Shown: positions 1-8,681 of the stretch, piece by piece
How the letters are laid out: each line of letters begins with the position of its first letter
How positions within the stretch are numbered: position 1 is the first letter of the stretch
Source: Candidatus Sumerlaeota bacterium
Lineage (GTDB): Bacteria; Sumerlaeota; Sumerlaeia; JAFGJS01
NCBI GenBank assembly: GCA_016928995.1
Contig: JAFGJS010000079.1
Coordinates: forward strand, 1-35,808
DNA length: 35,808 nt
Reading direction: 5' to 3'
The notes under the pieces: generated by a model
The model's database searches: none
What the model saw: the letters and a program-made list of their open reading frames with translations, nothing else
What the model was told of the DNA's origin: nothing
Translations under genes and position numbers: made by a program

Positions 1-19
1 AACGTCGTTTCTTCATCCT

Positions 20-51
20 GAGAATCCATCCTTTCCGTGGTATGGATTCTC
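20..51. repeat. inverted repeat, 10-bp perfect arms
   Basis: GAGAATCCAT (20-29) is repeated inverted as ATGGATTCTC (42-51) around a 12-nt loop. Neither side has a clear T-run, so it could be a weak terminator of a plus-strand gene lying left of the window, or a plain palindrome. I see no coding signal in 1-299; the rest of that stretch holds only the terminator at 178-217. Confidence 0.4.
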
Positions 52-177
52 TCATTTCCCATGGTACAGATTAAAGGGGCAAGTACCGAGCGGTTCTCGA
101 AAAGGGCTAAAAAACCCGTTCCATCACACGGCAGAGTCAAGATTTGCCCAGTGTGATCAACAGTCCAAATCTGAACC

Positions 178-217
178 ATGAAAAAAGATCGGGATTCGCC
201 TTTGCTGGCGAATCCCG
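178..217 (-). terminator. intrinsic terminator of the large secreted-protein gene
   Basis: GGGATTCGCC (191-200) pairs with GGCGAATCCC (207-216) around a 6-nt loop, with one more C-G pair outside. Read on the minus strand, the hairpin is followed four bases later by TTTTTT (186-181). It lies about 85 bp beyond the stop codon at 300, the expected place for termination of the minus-strand gene. Confidence 0.8.
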
Positions 218-299
218 GATGATGCTCCAGATTATCCCTTAACGAATTCCAAAAAACGGGCTAGCCAAGCCGCTGTTTTGCCTTTCAGTCGCCGAAGTG

Positions 300-3200
300 T
301 TAGTCATTAAAGAAGTGCACCACGACCGGAACGGCCTCGTCTCCCAAATCCGTGTCAGGACGCGATTGGGACTCGATGGTAATATTGGTGATGTGTTGAT
401 AGGTGTTCAGTCCAAGCATAATCTTGGTGACCTTGAGTTTGGTTTTGGCGGAGACATAGAAAGTCCGATTAGTCCCGAGGTTGGTGGTGACTTTGATCTT
501 CGCATATCCCTGGCCGCGCGAGTTGGGATTAAGCACATCGAAATACACAATGTTTGAGTACGGCACATATACATTCATCGTTTTTTCGAAAATCGTATCT
601 GGCGCGACGGGATCCAGGGAATAACTCCCGCCGTTATTCACCTCGATCGACAATTCGGAGTCGTCGTAGTTCACGTAATCCACGCGTAAGGCATAGTCGC
701 CGATGACGCCGGATAGCGACTGCGATGACAGCAGCTGCGACAGGTTAATCGAATATCCGTCGACCTGGTGCTCGAATTTATAAGCGATGCCATAGGGCTC
801 CGCAACTTGCGAGGCAAGAATGGGGCCGTATGATCGATAGAGATACACTTCAACATAATCGTTTTCAGGATTCTGAGATGGGAACGCAAGGTCGAGATAT
901 GTCATGCCTTTGGGGAAGAAATAGGATTCCAGCATTTCCTTCGTATCATCTTGAAACATCGCCTCCAACCTGGAGGAGACGCCGGTCAGATTCTCGCGAT
1001 TGTCGGGAGACATGACATAGTGGAGCGGATAGCCTGTGCCTGTCGTGCCTTCCACGAGTCTATCGTTCTCGAAGATACTATCATCATTCAATCTCTCCCA
1101 CGTATCCCATACCATGCTGGCTCCGCGAATGCCATATCGTTTGAAAAGTTCGGTTTGAATCCATAGCGCATCTTCGACTTTTTCGAAGAGGTCATCGGAA
1201 TCAAAGTAGTATTTCGATTTAGGCTCTGAAACGGTCTCTTCGTCCTTTAAAGCGCCCATAATGTGGAGTTCGCTGCTCCATGCGGGCTTGGCGAGTCCGA
1301 GACCGTCATGGCGCATCGAGCGCATCGCTTTCTGGAGATAGGGTTCACGGCGATCCGCGAATTCTTCGAGATATTCATCTGGATTTGTATAGGGTGCAGC
1401 TGCGGTTTCACCGTCCGCCCAGGGATAACGATCGCGGTTGAAGTGAACTCCTGTGCAATCGAAATTTGAGGCGTTAAAGGCGAACGGGCTTAAGGGTACA
1501 CGCGCTTCTGTGATTGTCTCAACAGGGCCTGCGCCGCCGGGGTATTGTGTCCAATCATAATGGTATTCTACGGCATTATATCGATCGGGGGAAGGGCCGT
1601 AATCCGTGTCGCCAACCGGACGCCTTTGGCGGTAATTGCTGAATACCGAGTTGCCGACGAGAGGGGCTGTCTCACCGGCGTATGGGGCTATAATCGCCGC
1701 TTTGCATGCATTCGCCCATCGAATGGTCAGAGCGTCGGCAAGCTGCTCTTTGCCCTCCGGTGTTGTTGTGTCATAAGGCGTTGAAGTTCCAGCCAGAGTC
1801 ACCTGTGATACAATTCCGTCAAATGGCGGTGTCGAAACACAACGAGCATAGTGGTCAGCATTGGATGAATTATCATAACCGGAATAATGGGGAGGGTCGA
1901 AAGGATTTGATTCATTATTTCCTTTTGTGGTGAACTTGGCTTCGACCATGGGGTTGACCATGAATTTCAATCGAGGTTTGCTTTGTTGCGCGCATATCGC
2001 GACTTCCTCAGTGCGGAATCGAGCCATAAATTCTCCCCAGAAAAGGGTGAACTGGTTCATGTTATACTTATCGGCGTAATCATATAAATTAGAGATAGTA
2101 TCGTTTCCGAACTTATCACCCGGGAGCAAGTATATAAAGTTCTGATACTCCAGATCGACCAAACTTTCCGTGGCTCGAACATGGGTGCCAAAACCTGTGC
2201 ATGGAGTCCCGGTATCATGCCATTCAGTGCATTCGCTATCGTTAGCGTGAGGTGCGAAATATGCTTGCGGAACCTCCCAAGCGCTCAGCTCCACGACGAT
2301 ATCACGGCTATTTGCCTTGATCATAAATTTGACCATATTATCAATATAGTTGATATTGAATGTTTCGCCAGCCGGAGGATTCTCTGTCACCGCCTTGGCG
2401 TCAACATATACCCGGATTAGATTGTAGCCTTCCGTTTGACACCGATCTAGAAAATCATCGATGTAGCCGCTGCTATCCTTCTCGGTATAGTAAGAGTTTC
2501 TGAAATTCACAGCGGTATGATGACCGTCTGCTTCGTCATCTTCGATATGACACCAGCTATAACCCAACGGGATGAATTCATTTCCATCGAGGGTGAAGGT
2601 GGCAGGCATGATTTTCTGAACGAACATGTCGCTGCCGCCGCCGCTGTAGCTGCCGCTTGCGGAGAGTCCAGGGACAACTTCATAACCGCTCGTGGCGTAC
2701 CCCGTCATCACAGCATGTCCATAATCGACCACATCGAGATCCAAACCATAGGAGTCCGAAGGAAGATTATCGGAACCATAGGTGTTGATTGTGATTAGTT
2801 CTCCATCGGGTGTGAATTGTCCGTGAAGCGATTTATGTTGGGTGTAGGAGACACTATTCTGGACCTTCGTGATCGTGGCGCTTCCGTATACATGGGGATA
2901 GCCGTCGGGATCCAGGTCAATCGCCCACCCGCCGTCATCATAGCATGCGATGGTATCGGTGCCATCATAGCCGAACTGAGTCGACCATTGCTTATCGAGA
3001 TCGGCGTCGTATTTGATCAGAATAAACTCCTCGCTCATCGCTTCGCCGTATGAATGAGCAGTGGCTCCTGTCGCTCGCGGAGAATTTGATTGACCCGTAA
3101 TGTAGATATCCCTGTTCCCCTCATCGTCGATATTAAGAGCGATGTCGCGCGCGTAATCGAAATAACCGGCGCTGCCGTTGGTGTCACTCTCATCACTGTT

Positions 3201-4169
3201 GTTATAATTGTTGAGATTGATAGACTTTATGTAAAATGTAGAATAAAGATTATAGTATGTGCCGTGATCCATGTAAATATAGTTATTGTTGATGGGCATG
3301 TAGATCTTATTGTTCGATGTATCAACGACCATCTTGCCGGGAATGTTGTCTGTCGTGTCGCCGATGTAGTCGCATTTCACAATATTCTCATCGCCGCCGC
3401 CAGGAATTCCATCCCCTAGAGTCAGGCGACAGATAAAACTATTATATCCCGTGGATACATTATAATAGCTATGCCCAGATGATGAATAATAAGCAAGATT
3501 ATACGATGTTGAGGCGCCAAGAATATGGAGTGTTCCATCGCTGCCGAGGAAGCAATCGACTGCGAAGTCGTCTCCCGCTCCACCGTAGAGATATCTTGCC
3601 GATGCGTTTGGATTGTTGGCATAGTTTCCACTGGCATCTCTCAGTAAATAATACTTTATGATTATATTAGAAGTATTTTCAGTCGGGGAGCTTGGGTAGT
3701 TATATGGCGCCCAAGCGCTAAACTGACTTACGGGAGATGTGGAATGACCAATGACGAAAAGAAATTCATATCCATAGTAGTTCACAAAAGAGAGGCTGAC
3801 AAACTCTTCATCTCCATCCATCGATATGATATCCTCCCATACGTGTTCATTTCCTACGCCGTCGTACCATTTGCATAGATTCCCGTCATTGTCATATTTC
3901 GCGAGGAAGGCATCTTTGCCTTTGTTGTTGACGCTGTTGTCTTTAAAACCCGCGACGAATGTGGAGTATGAAACGACATTGTTATGCAATTCTTTGTAGG
4001 CATAAACAGCGTTGCCGTGATCATCGCCGGAGGTTCCATAATAGCTGGCCCAGGACGGAATGTTCGTGCCGAGTTGCGCGAAGGCTTCTGCCGTCAGCGC
4101 GACGAGAATTCCCAGCGCCGCGAGAGTCGTGATGAATTGACGCGGCCTTGATGTTCTTGGTGTGTTCAT
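300..4169 (-). CDS. large secreted protein: beta-propeller-like N half plus glycoside-hydrolase-like C half
   Basis: The 1289-residue product begins with a clear signal peptide (basic N-region, hydrophobic core about 12-28, cleavage near AFAQ). Residues about 35-520 are rich in Gly, Asp, Tyr and Asn and contain repeated segments of the type YGTSGDDHGNAVY, YLYGGAGDDFAVD and FGYDGTDTIACYDD, like SBBP-type propeller repeats. Residues about 535-1140 resemble a TIM-barrel glycoside hydrolase such as a cellulase-like fold (NLIRVYVDA, VELSAWEVPQ, YNAVEYHYDWTQYP, KPAWSSELH), with a beta-sandwich tail after that. Specific catalytic residues cannot be assigned with confidence. The ATG has a good ribosome binding site (GAGGA, 8-9 nt upstream), and an intrinsic terminator follows. 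The gene is lower in GC than its neighbours, suggesting a different evolutionary rate or transfer. Probably an exported polysaccharide-binding or -degrading enzyme; the substrate is unknown. Confidence 0.85.
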   Translation of the reverse strand: MNTPRTSRPRQFITTLAALGILVALTAEAFAQLGTNIPSWASYYGTSGDDHGNAVYAYKELHNNVVSYSTFVAGFKDNSVNNKGKDAFLAKYDNDGNLCKWYDGVGNEHVWEDIISMDGDEEFVSLSFVNYYGYEFLFVIGHSTSPVSQFSAWAPYNYPSSPTENTSNIIIKYYLLRDASGNYANNPNASARYLYGGAGDDFAVDCFLGSDGTLHILGASTSYNLAYYSSSGHSYYNVSTGYNSFICRLTLGDGIPGGGDENIVKCDYIGDTTDNIPGKMVVDTSNNKIYMPINNNYIYMDHGTYYNLYSTFYIKSINLNNYNNSDESDTNGSAGYFDYARDIALNIDDEGNRDIYITGQSNSPRATGATAHSYGEAMSEEFILIKYDADLDKQWSTQFGYDGTDTIACYDDGGWAIDLDPDGYPHVYGSATITKVQNSVSYTQHKSLHGQFTPDGELITINTYGSDNLPSDSYGLDLDVVDYGHAVMTGYATSGYEVVPGLSASGSYSGGGSDMFVQKIMPATFTLDGNEFIPLGYSWCHIEDDEADGHHTAVNFRNSYYTEKDSSGYIDDFLDRCQTEGYNLIRVYVDAKAVTENPPAGETFNINYIDNMVKFMIKANSRDIVVELSAWEVPQAYFAPHANDSECTEWHDTGTPCTGFGTHVRATESLVDLEYQNFIYLLPGDKFGNDTISNLYDYADKYNMNQFTLFWGEFMARFRTEEVAICAQQSKPRLKFMVNPMVEAKFTTKGNNESNPFDPPHYSGYDNSSNADHYARCVSTPPFDGIVSQVTLAGTSTPYDTTTPEGKEQLADALTIRWANACKAAIIAPYAGETAPLVGNSVFSNYRQRRPVGDTDYGPSPDRYNAVEYHYDWTQYPGGAGPVETITEARVPLSPFAFNASNFDCTGVHFNRDRYPWADGETAAAPYTNPDEYLEEFADRREPYLQKAMRSMRHDGLGLAKPAWSSELHIMGALKDEETVSEPKSKYYFDSDDLFEKVEDALWIQTELFKRYGIRGASMVWDTWERLNDDSIFENDRLVEGTTGTGYPLHYVMSPDNRENLTGVSSRLEAMFQDDTKEMLESYFFPKGMTYLDLAFPSQNPENDYVEVYLYRSYGPILASQVAEPYGIAYKFEHQVDGYSINLSQLLSSQSLSGVIGDYALRVDYVNYDDSELSIEVNNGGSYSLDPVAPDTIFEKTMNVYVPYSNIVYFDVLNPNSRGQGYAKIKVTTNLGTNRTFYVSAKTKLKVTKIMLGLNTYQHITNITIESQSRPDTDLGDEAVPVVVHFFND

Positions 4170-4424
4170 AGGTGGTTTCCTCGAATTAGTGAGATTGGAT
4201 GGCTCCTGTCATGCTCCTAATGATTTCCCCATGAACTCCATGGAAGTCATTGAGCCGGTCGCGGATTTTCAATCATGCAGGATGGATTGTCAAAAGGATA
4301 TCAACGCTTTTTGATTCAATAACTGATGTTACGCAGTGCGCGATGATGGCATCTTTCAATCAGGACGCCTGCCACGCGCTGCCGCAAGCAAGATGCCTGT
4401 GCCACATTTTCGCCGGCAATCCGC

Positions 4425-4590
4425 TCACACAGTCACGGCGGCCATGGCGGGGTCGCTCATGGGGCTGAGTTGCATACGGGCATCGAAGTATTGGGCGCGG
4501 TAGGCGATGGTTCCGCTCTGGCCGGGCGGCATAATGTGGGTGTACGGGCTGTTGGCAGCGCCGGCCAGCAACGGATGTTTTACAACGATC
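4425..4590 (-). pseudogene. C-terminal remnant of a fibronectin-like-family gene
   Basis: Minus-strand translation into the TGA at 4427-4425 gives a convincing protein tail containing HPLLAGAANSPYTHIMPPG, then IAYRAQYFDARMQLSPMSD and a hydrophobic end. No start codon precedes it; the frame runs back into the hairpin at 4588-4617 and then a stop. It looks like the last third of a small FN3-type protein of the same broad kind as the broken gene just upstream on the same strand, left after a deletion that joined it to that gene's 3' flank. The family link is inference from composition and position. The rest of 4170-4424 shows nothing recognisable. Confidence 0.5.
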
Positions 4591-4617
4591 AGGCGGGAGA
4601 AAATTCTCCCGCCTGAT
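4588..4617. repeat. 14-bp-arm inverted repeat, possible terminator
   Basis: ATCAGGCGGGAGAA (4588-4601) and its exact complement TTCTCCCGCCTGAT (4604-4617) form a very strong hairpin about 45 bp after the stop of the FN3-type gene on the minus strand. No run of T follows on either strand, so classical intrinsic termination is uncertain. It also marks the junction between that gene and the degraded fragment at 4425-4590. Confidence 0.55.
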
Positions 4618-4661
4618 TCTTCACCAATGCCCCTCGTTAATGAAAAGCTGCTTCATTTCAT

Positions 4662-5267
4662 TTACAGCGTCCGGCGGTTCGTCACGTTGCTGAAGGGGGA
4701 GGCGCCGGTGCTGTTGATGGCTTTGACGGCAAAGAAGTATTGCTTGCCTTCCTCCAGGCCGTCCACGGTGAAGCGGCTCGACGTGGGATTGCCCACGGGG
4801 CGCATTTCCGTGGTGCTGGCCGTTTCGCCGATGTACACCGTGTAGAACGTGGCGTTGGCCGACGGCTCCCAGTTGAGCGCGATGGCGTCCGCCGAGACTT
4901 CCGACGCTTCCAATCCGATCGGCGCGGCGGGAACGGGACGCTTGGCCGGCTCTTTGCGGCTGGTGTGGCCGAACGCGGCCAGGATCGGCTTGAACAGCGC
5001 CTTGGCCACGTCGCGGATGGCGATGTATTAGTCCTTGGCCGGGCCTTCCACCAGTTCCCGCAGTTCGGCGCGCAGCTGCGACAAGGTGGCTTCGACCGCC
5101 TCCACCTGCGCCAATTTGGTTTGAATGGCGTCGGCGGTGACGGTCACACCCTCGGCGGACGGCGCGTTGGACGGCCAGTCCGATCCGGCCTGCGTGATGC
5201 CCTGCGCCATGTTGCGCAGATCGTTTTCCATGATCAGCGGGTTCGTGCTCGGTCGATTGATTCCCAT
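4662..5267 (-). pseudogene. fibronectin type III protein interrupted by one in-frame TAA
   Basis: Two minus-strand reading frames, 5267-5028 (79 codons, beginning MGINRPSTNPLIMENDL) and 5027-4662, lie in the same frame and are separated only by the TAA at 5030-5028. Reading through joins a helical N-terminal segment (VEATLSQLRAELRELVEG) to a helical linker (YIAIRDVAKALFKPIL) and then a single FN3 domain (PIGLEASEVSADAIALNW to the NRRTL end). The layout, a helical N-half then FN3, is that of small FN3 proteins common in environmental bacteria. One C-to-T change of a CAA codon would create the stop. Recent inactivation, a sequencing error or genuine readthrough are all possible. The downstream piece has a GTG at 5009 but no good ribosome binding site, so separate translation is less likely. 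Confidence 0.7.
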
Positions 5268-5426
5268 GTTTCCATTTTCCTTTCGTGAGATTTAAAGCCC
5301 GAATCATTCGCGGCATACTGCATTCGACGCCGGAATCCTGAATAGGTTTCTCAATTTCTTATAAAAAAACCCCGGTTCCGGTAAAACCAAGGCTAATTCC
5401 AATGATTTCAGCGCATTAAGCACATG

Positions 5427-5447
5427 AAAAAAAGCACGCCGGCGTGC
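5427..5447 (-). terminator. minus-strand intrinsic terminator beside the 22-bp array
   Basis: GCACGCCGGCGTGC (5434-5447) is a perfect palindrome. On the minus strand it is followed at once by seven T (5433-5427). The stem is short (five pairs with a CCGG loop) but GC-only at its base. It sits 6 bp outside the last unit of the array at 5453-5716, so it would end a minus-strand transcript that crossed the array. No minus-strand gene ends here, because the FN3-type gene starts further left. Confidence 0.55.
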
Positions 5448-5452
5448 GTCAG

Positions 5453-5716
5453 GAGTGGTCCAGTCAAATAGAATGACCGCTCAACCTAAATCGATATACC
5501 ACTCCGGACAAATAGTCGGAGTACTCCGAATAAATAGTGTGACCAGTTCGACTAAATAGCTGGACCAGTCCGCATATATAGACTGACCGCTCAATATATA
5601 TAGTACGGCCACTTCAAACAAATATAAAGACCGCTCCGAATAGAACGTTTGAGCGCTCCAGCTCAATATCCGGACTGTTCCGGTCAAATTGTATGACCGT
5701 TCGAAAAAATAGAAAC
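5453..5716 (+). repeat. array of twelve phased degenerate 22-bp units
   Basis: The stretch divides without any insertion or deletion into twelve 22-bp units starting at 5453, 5475, 5497, 5519, 5541, 5563, 5585, 5607, 5629, 5651, 5673 and 5695. Column by column, positions 1-4 are mostly GACC, position 7 is always T, position 8 is nearly always C, and positions 13-19 read close to TAAATAG. Positions 10-12 and the last three bases vary freely. The period is not a multiple of three, so it is not coding, and there are no identical repeats with spacers as in CRISPR. The 22-bp step is about two helical turns, placing all cores on one face of the DNA. The remaining flanks (5268-5426, 5717-5882) hold no gene I can support. 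Confidence 0.9.
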
Positions 5717-5882
5717 ACCTTTTCAGCGAAGGCGATTCGGCGCACGCCTGCCGTCCTGCGGCCGATGACGTCCTCGCAGGATTGGGCGGCGTCTGAATAT
5801 GCGAACCTGAATCTGTGCGTCCGCGTCTGCGAATCGTCAGTTTTTATTTGACCCTGCGACTTGTTTCTTTTTGAGTGCGGAT

Positions 5883-7562
5883 ATGCCATCATCAATTCCA
5901 CTTAACGATTCCAAAGCATTCTTTCGTTCACCGGCCGGGCTGCTGCTGATTACGCTTGTGCTGATCGCGTGCCTGCGGCTTTACGGCGCGGCATACCACT
6001 CGCTCTGGCAGGACGAGGCAGTCTGCGTCTACAAGGCGCAGGACGGCTTCGCCCGCACCGTGGAGATTCTGCGCCAGGAAAATCAGCCGCCGCTGTACCA
6101 CTTCACGCTGCACATCTGGATGCGTCTCTTCGGCGACGATCCGGGGCCGTTGCGCATGCTTTCGTTCCTCTGCGGATTCCTGCAGATCCTGCTTATCGCC
6201 TGGACCGCCCGCGTGCTCTTCAACGGCCGCACAGCGTGGTGGGCCTTGCTGATCGCCGCCGTGTCGCCCGCGCTGATCGAATTCTCTCAGGAAATCACTC
6301 CATACGCGCTATACTGGCTGCTGAATTCCGCCGCGTGCCTATGTTTTGTGATCGGCATGGAGAAATCGGGACGACGCACAGCCGAGGGCGGCTGCGCCAG
6401 ATCAAGCTGGGCGCGATGGACGCTGTACGCCGTGCTGCGCGCCGCGTCGATTTACATGCATTACTTCGGTCTGTTCTTCCTGATGGCCGAAGGACTCTGG
6501 GCCTTGATCCAATTCTTCGGCCGCCGCCGCGCGTTTTTCGCCTGGTGTGTGTCGCTTGCGGGCATCCTGCTGTTCTTCGCGCCGTGGCTGCCGATTTTTC
6601 TCGAGCAGCGCCGCCGCGTCGCGGGTGGATTCTGGGTGCAGAGCATGGCGCTCACCGATCCCAAGAGCGTGATCCTGCCCTGGGCCAACATGCTGCGCCA
6701 ATGGGTTATGTGGTTCCCGCAGGTCCAGCACAAGCCCTGGATTTACATCACTCCCGCGGCGCTTCTGCTTTTTCTCGGATTGGCTGCCTGGGCGATTTTT
6801 CGCGGGGGGCGTCTGCTGTTCGCAAAGAAGCTCTTCAGCACAGCCGAGGGTGAATCTGCCACATCAGAAGCAGTCGAGGCGCGCGGCATTGCGCTTTGCT
6901 TGATCTACTTCTTACTGCCGCCGGTCACGGTCACCGTTCTCGCCCTGCGTGGTTCCGCGCCGTTCACGCCCAAGTATCTCCTGGGCTCCGCGCCGTTTTT
7001 CTACATCCTCGTCGCGCACGGCGTTGGGCTCATCTCTCAGAATGCCTTGCGCAGAACCTTGGGAGGCGTCTGCGTCGGACTCACGCTCATCGGCGCGTTG
7101 CTCTGCGTCGCCGCGCCGGATTACCGGCCGCCGGAGTTCAATCGCGCCGGCAGGCAAATTCAGGCGGCATGGCAAGACGGCGATCTGGCCGTTGTGTATG
7201 ACAGCGACACGTTCGCCGGTATGCATTATTACCTGCGCGCGCTGCATCCCGAGATCATCTGGCATTGCCCTCCGGATTATGAGGCGCCGTTCTGGCAGGG
7301 GCTGGAGGGCTACGATCAGTCGAAAATCACGCCGGACATCGCCCCCTGGATCGCCTCGCGGCCGCGCATCTGGATCTGCATGCGGCTGCATAACTCACAG
7401 CCTTGGGCGAAGGACTACGTGGTGTCATTGCGCGAGCAAATCCCCGAAGCGGCGCTCAGCGACGCGGGTTATCGCGTCGTCAGCCATCGCATTTACCTCG
7501 GCGTCGAGGTCTGCGAACTGGTCGCTGATCAAGACGCGACGCATCGCCGCGCTCCAAATTGA
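5883..7562 (+). CDS. GT-C family (GT39/PMT-like) membrane glycosyltransferase
   Basis: The product is 559 residues from the ATG at 5883; a TTG at 5871 is in frame but neither has a strong ribosome binding site. After one N-terminal membrane segment comes a periplasmic loop with LWQDEAV and later ENQPPLYHFTLHIWMRLFG, the acidic DE and PPLY motifs of GT-C transferases that use polyprenyl-phosphate sugars. About ten further hydrophobic segments follow, then a soluble C-terminal domain (DLAVVYDSDTFAGMHYYLRA). Such enzymes glycosylate proteins or envelope lipids at the outer face of the inner membrane. It lies downstream of the 22-bp array, which reads toward it, and converges with the TauE-type gene 3 bp away. 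Acceptor and sugar are unknown. Confidence 0.85.
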   Translation: MPSSIPLNDSKAFFRSPAGLLLITLVLIACLRLYGAAYHSLWQDEAVCVYKAQDGFARTVEILRQENQPPLYHFTLHIWMRLFGDDPGPLRMLSFLCGFLQILLIAWTARVLFNGRTAWWALLIAAVSPALIEFSQEITPYALYWLLNSAACLCFVIGMEKSGRRTAEGGCARSSWARWTLYAVLRAASIYMHYFGLFFLMAEGLWALIQFFGRRRAFFAWCVSLAGILLFFAPWLPIFLEQRRRVAGGFWVQSMALTDPKSVILPWANMLRQWVMWFPQVQHKPWIYITPAALLLFLGLAAWAIFRGGRLLFAKKLFSTAEGESATSEAVEARGIALCLIYFLLPPVTVTVLALRGSAPFTPKYLLGSAPFFYILVAHGVGLISQNALRRTLGGVCVGLTLIGALLCVAAPDYRPPEFNRAGRQIQAAWQDGDLAVVYDSDTFAGMHYYLRALHPEIIWHCPPDYEAPFWQGLEGYDQSKITPDIAPWIASRPRIWICMRLHNSQPWAKDYVVSLREQIPEAALSDAGYRVVSHRIYLGVEVCELVADQDATHRRAPN

Positions 7563-7565
7563 ATC

Positions 7566-8480
7566 TCACCAGAATATTTTTGAAACGGCGAAAATGCCCA
7601 GCCCCAGCGACGCAATGCCCACTGCCCGTCGCATCGCGATTTCCGATACGCGCTTGACGGTCAACGTGGACAACGGCACGGACATCATCGCGCCCGCGCA
7701 GAGCGGCAACGCCAGTCCCCAGCCGATCGACTTGCCCGCGGCCAGATACGCGATCAGGCCCGTAATGCAAACCAGGGATTCGGCCAGCGACGTGACCGCG
7801 ACGGCCTTGCGCGGCGACAGTCCGGAAACCACCTGCCCCGCCGTCACCAGCGGCCCATAGCCGCCGCCGCTGAGTCCCTTATTGAACGCCGCCACGATGC
7901 CGATCGTGATGATCGAATTCCGGCGGTACTTCAATTGCCTGCCCGCGCACCATAGCGTGATAACGCCCATGCTGATGACGATCACGCCGATCAGCAGCGT
8001 CAGCAGCGTTTTGGAGATGCGGATCGCCAGAAACACCGCGAGCAGCGTGCCGATAACGCTCAGCAGAGACAACCACATCGCGGTCGACTTCGCCTCGCGA
8101 TCACGCAAAAAATCCACATTGCCGTCGCGGTGGTGCAGCATCGCGGCGGACAGCCCGGTGAGAAACTCACTCAATAAAACACACGGCACAACCTGCAACG
8201 GCTCCATTCCGCAAAGCAGCAGCAACGGAGTCAACGTCGTGCCATAACCCATGCCCAGCGCCGAATCCACATATTCGCAGATCAATGCGGAGAAAAAAAT
8301 CGCCAGCACCGTGAAGCGGGACATTTCTGAAAAACCAGGGATTTCCCAACTGAGCGACGGGATCGCGCCTTGCAGCAAATACGCCCCGATGATGACAATC
8401 ATGGCCGCGCCCCAGATGCGAATGCGGCGGCTATTGATGAGCGCAATCGGTCCTACCTGTTTGGATACTGCCTCTTGCAT
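7566..8480 (-). CDS. TauE/SafE family (TSUP) sulfite/organosulfonate-type exporter
   Basis: This 304-residue integral membrane protein has about eight hydrophobic segments in two halves and the family signature CEYVDSALGMGYGTTLTPLLL near residue 61, with the second-half counterpart FNKGLSGGGYGPLVTAGQV. Family members move sulfite, sulfoacetate, other organosulfonates or related anions across the inner membrane; the substrate here cannot be read from sequence. The ATG at 8480 is preceded by a strong GGAGAGGGG. A sigma-54-type promoter lies about 40-60 bp upstream, and a sigma-54 activator gene is transcribed divergently from the same spacer. This suggests expression is induced by that regulator. 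Confidence 0.9.
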   Translation of the reverse strand: MQEAVSKQVGPIALINSRRIRIWGAAMIVIIGAYLLQGAIPSLSWEIPGFSEMSRFTVLAIFFSALICEYVDSALGMGYGTTLTPLLLLCGMEPLQVVPCVLLSEFLTGLSAAMLHHRDGNVDFLRDREAKSTAMWLSLLSVIGTLLAVFLAIRISKTLLTLLIGVIVISMGVITLWCAGRQLKYRRNSIITIGIVAAFNKGLSGGGYGPLVTAGQVVSGLSPRKAVAVTSLAESLVCITGLIAYLAAGKSIGWGLALPLCAGAMMSVPLSTLTVKRVSEIAMRRAVGIASLGLGIFAVSKIFW

Positions 8481-8526
8481 GAAAAACCCCTCTCCCCATT
8501 TTTTTTAACTGATCTTTCTTAGCTTT

Positions 8527-8543
8527 ATGCACATTGCATGCCA
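8527..8543 (-). promoter_or_regulatory. sigma-54 promoter for the TauE/SafE gene
   Basis: On the minus strand TGGCATG (8543-8537), four bases, then GTGCAT (8532-8527) match the sigma-54 pattern TGGCACG-N4-TTGCA. The essential GG and GC dinucleotides have the exact required spacing of 10 bases. The start of transcription would fall near 8517, giving a leader of about 37 nt before the ATG at 8480. A sigma-54 activator gene immediately across the spacer strengthens the call. Confidence 0.7.
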
Positions 8544-8651
8544 TTCTGGACCGGGGAAGTTTCTCGGACTCAAGTATTCATTTCTCAATATTCTACATCG
8601 ACAGCGAAGAGTTTGCATTATTACCATGGCATTCATACCTATTAAATATAA

Positions 8652-8681
8652 TTGACAATCATTTATATAACAATGTAAAAA
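8652..8681 (+). promoter_or_regulatory. sigma-70-type promoter of the sigma-54 activator gene
   Basis: A perfect TTGACA (8652-8657) is followed after 18 bp by TAAAAA (8676-8681), a weaker -10 element, in a very AT-rich stretch. It lies 25-54 bp before the ATG at 8706, which has AAAGGA as ribosome binding site. The dyad at 8664-8691 overlaps the -10 region. Confidence 0.5.

Noticed and set aside
5453-5716. The repeat array as a CRISPR array
   Set aside because: There are no near-identical repeats and no unique spacers of 30 bp; each 22-bp unit is degenerate throughout, and no cas gene is present.
5614-5901. 95-codon minus-strand frame over the right half of the array
   Set aside because: It crosses the 22-bp units, whose period is not a multiple of three, and shows no ribosome binding site.
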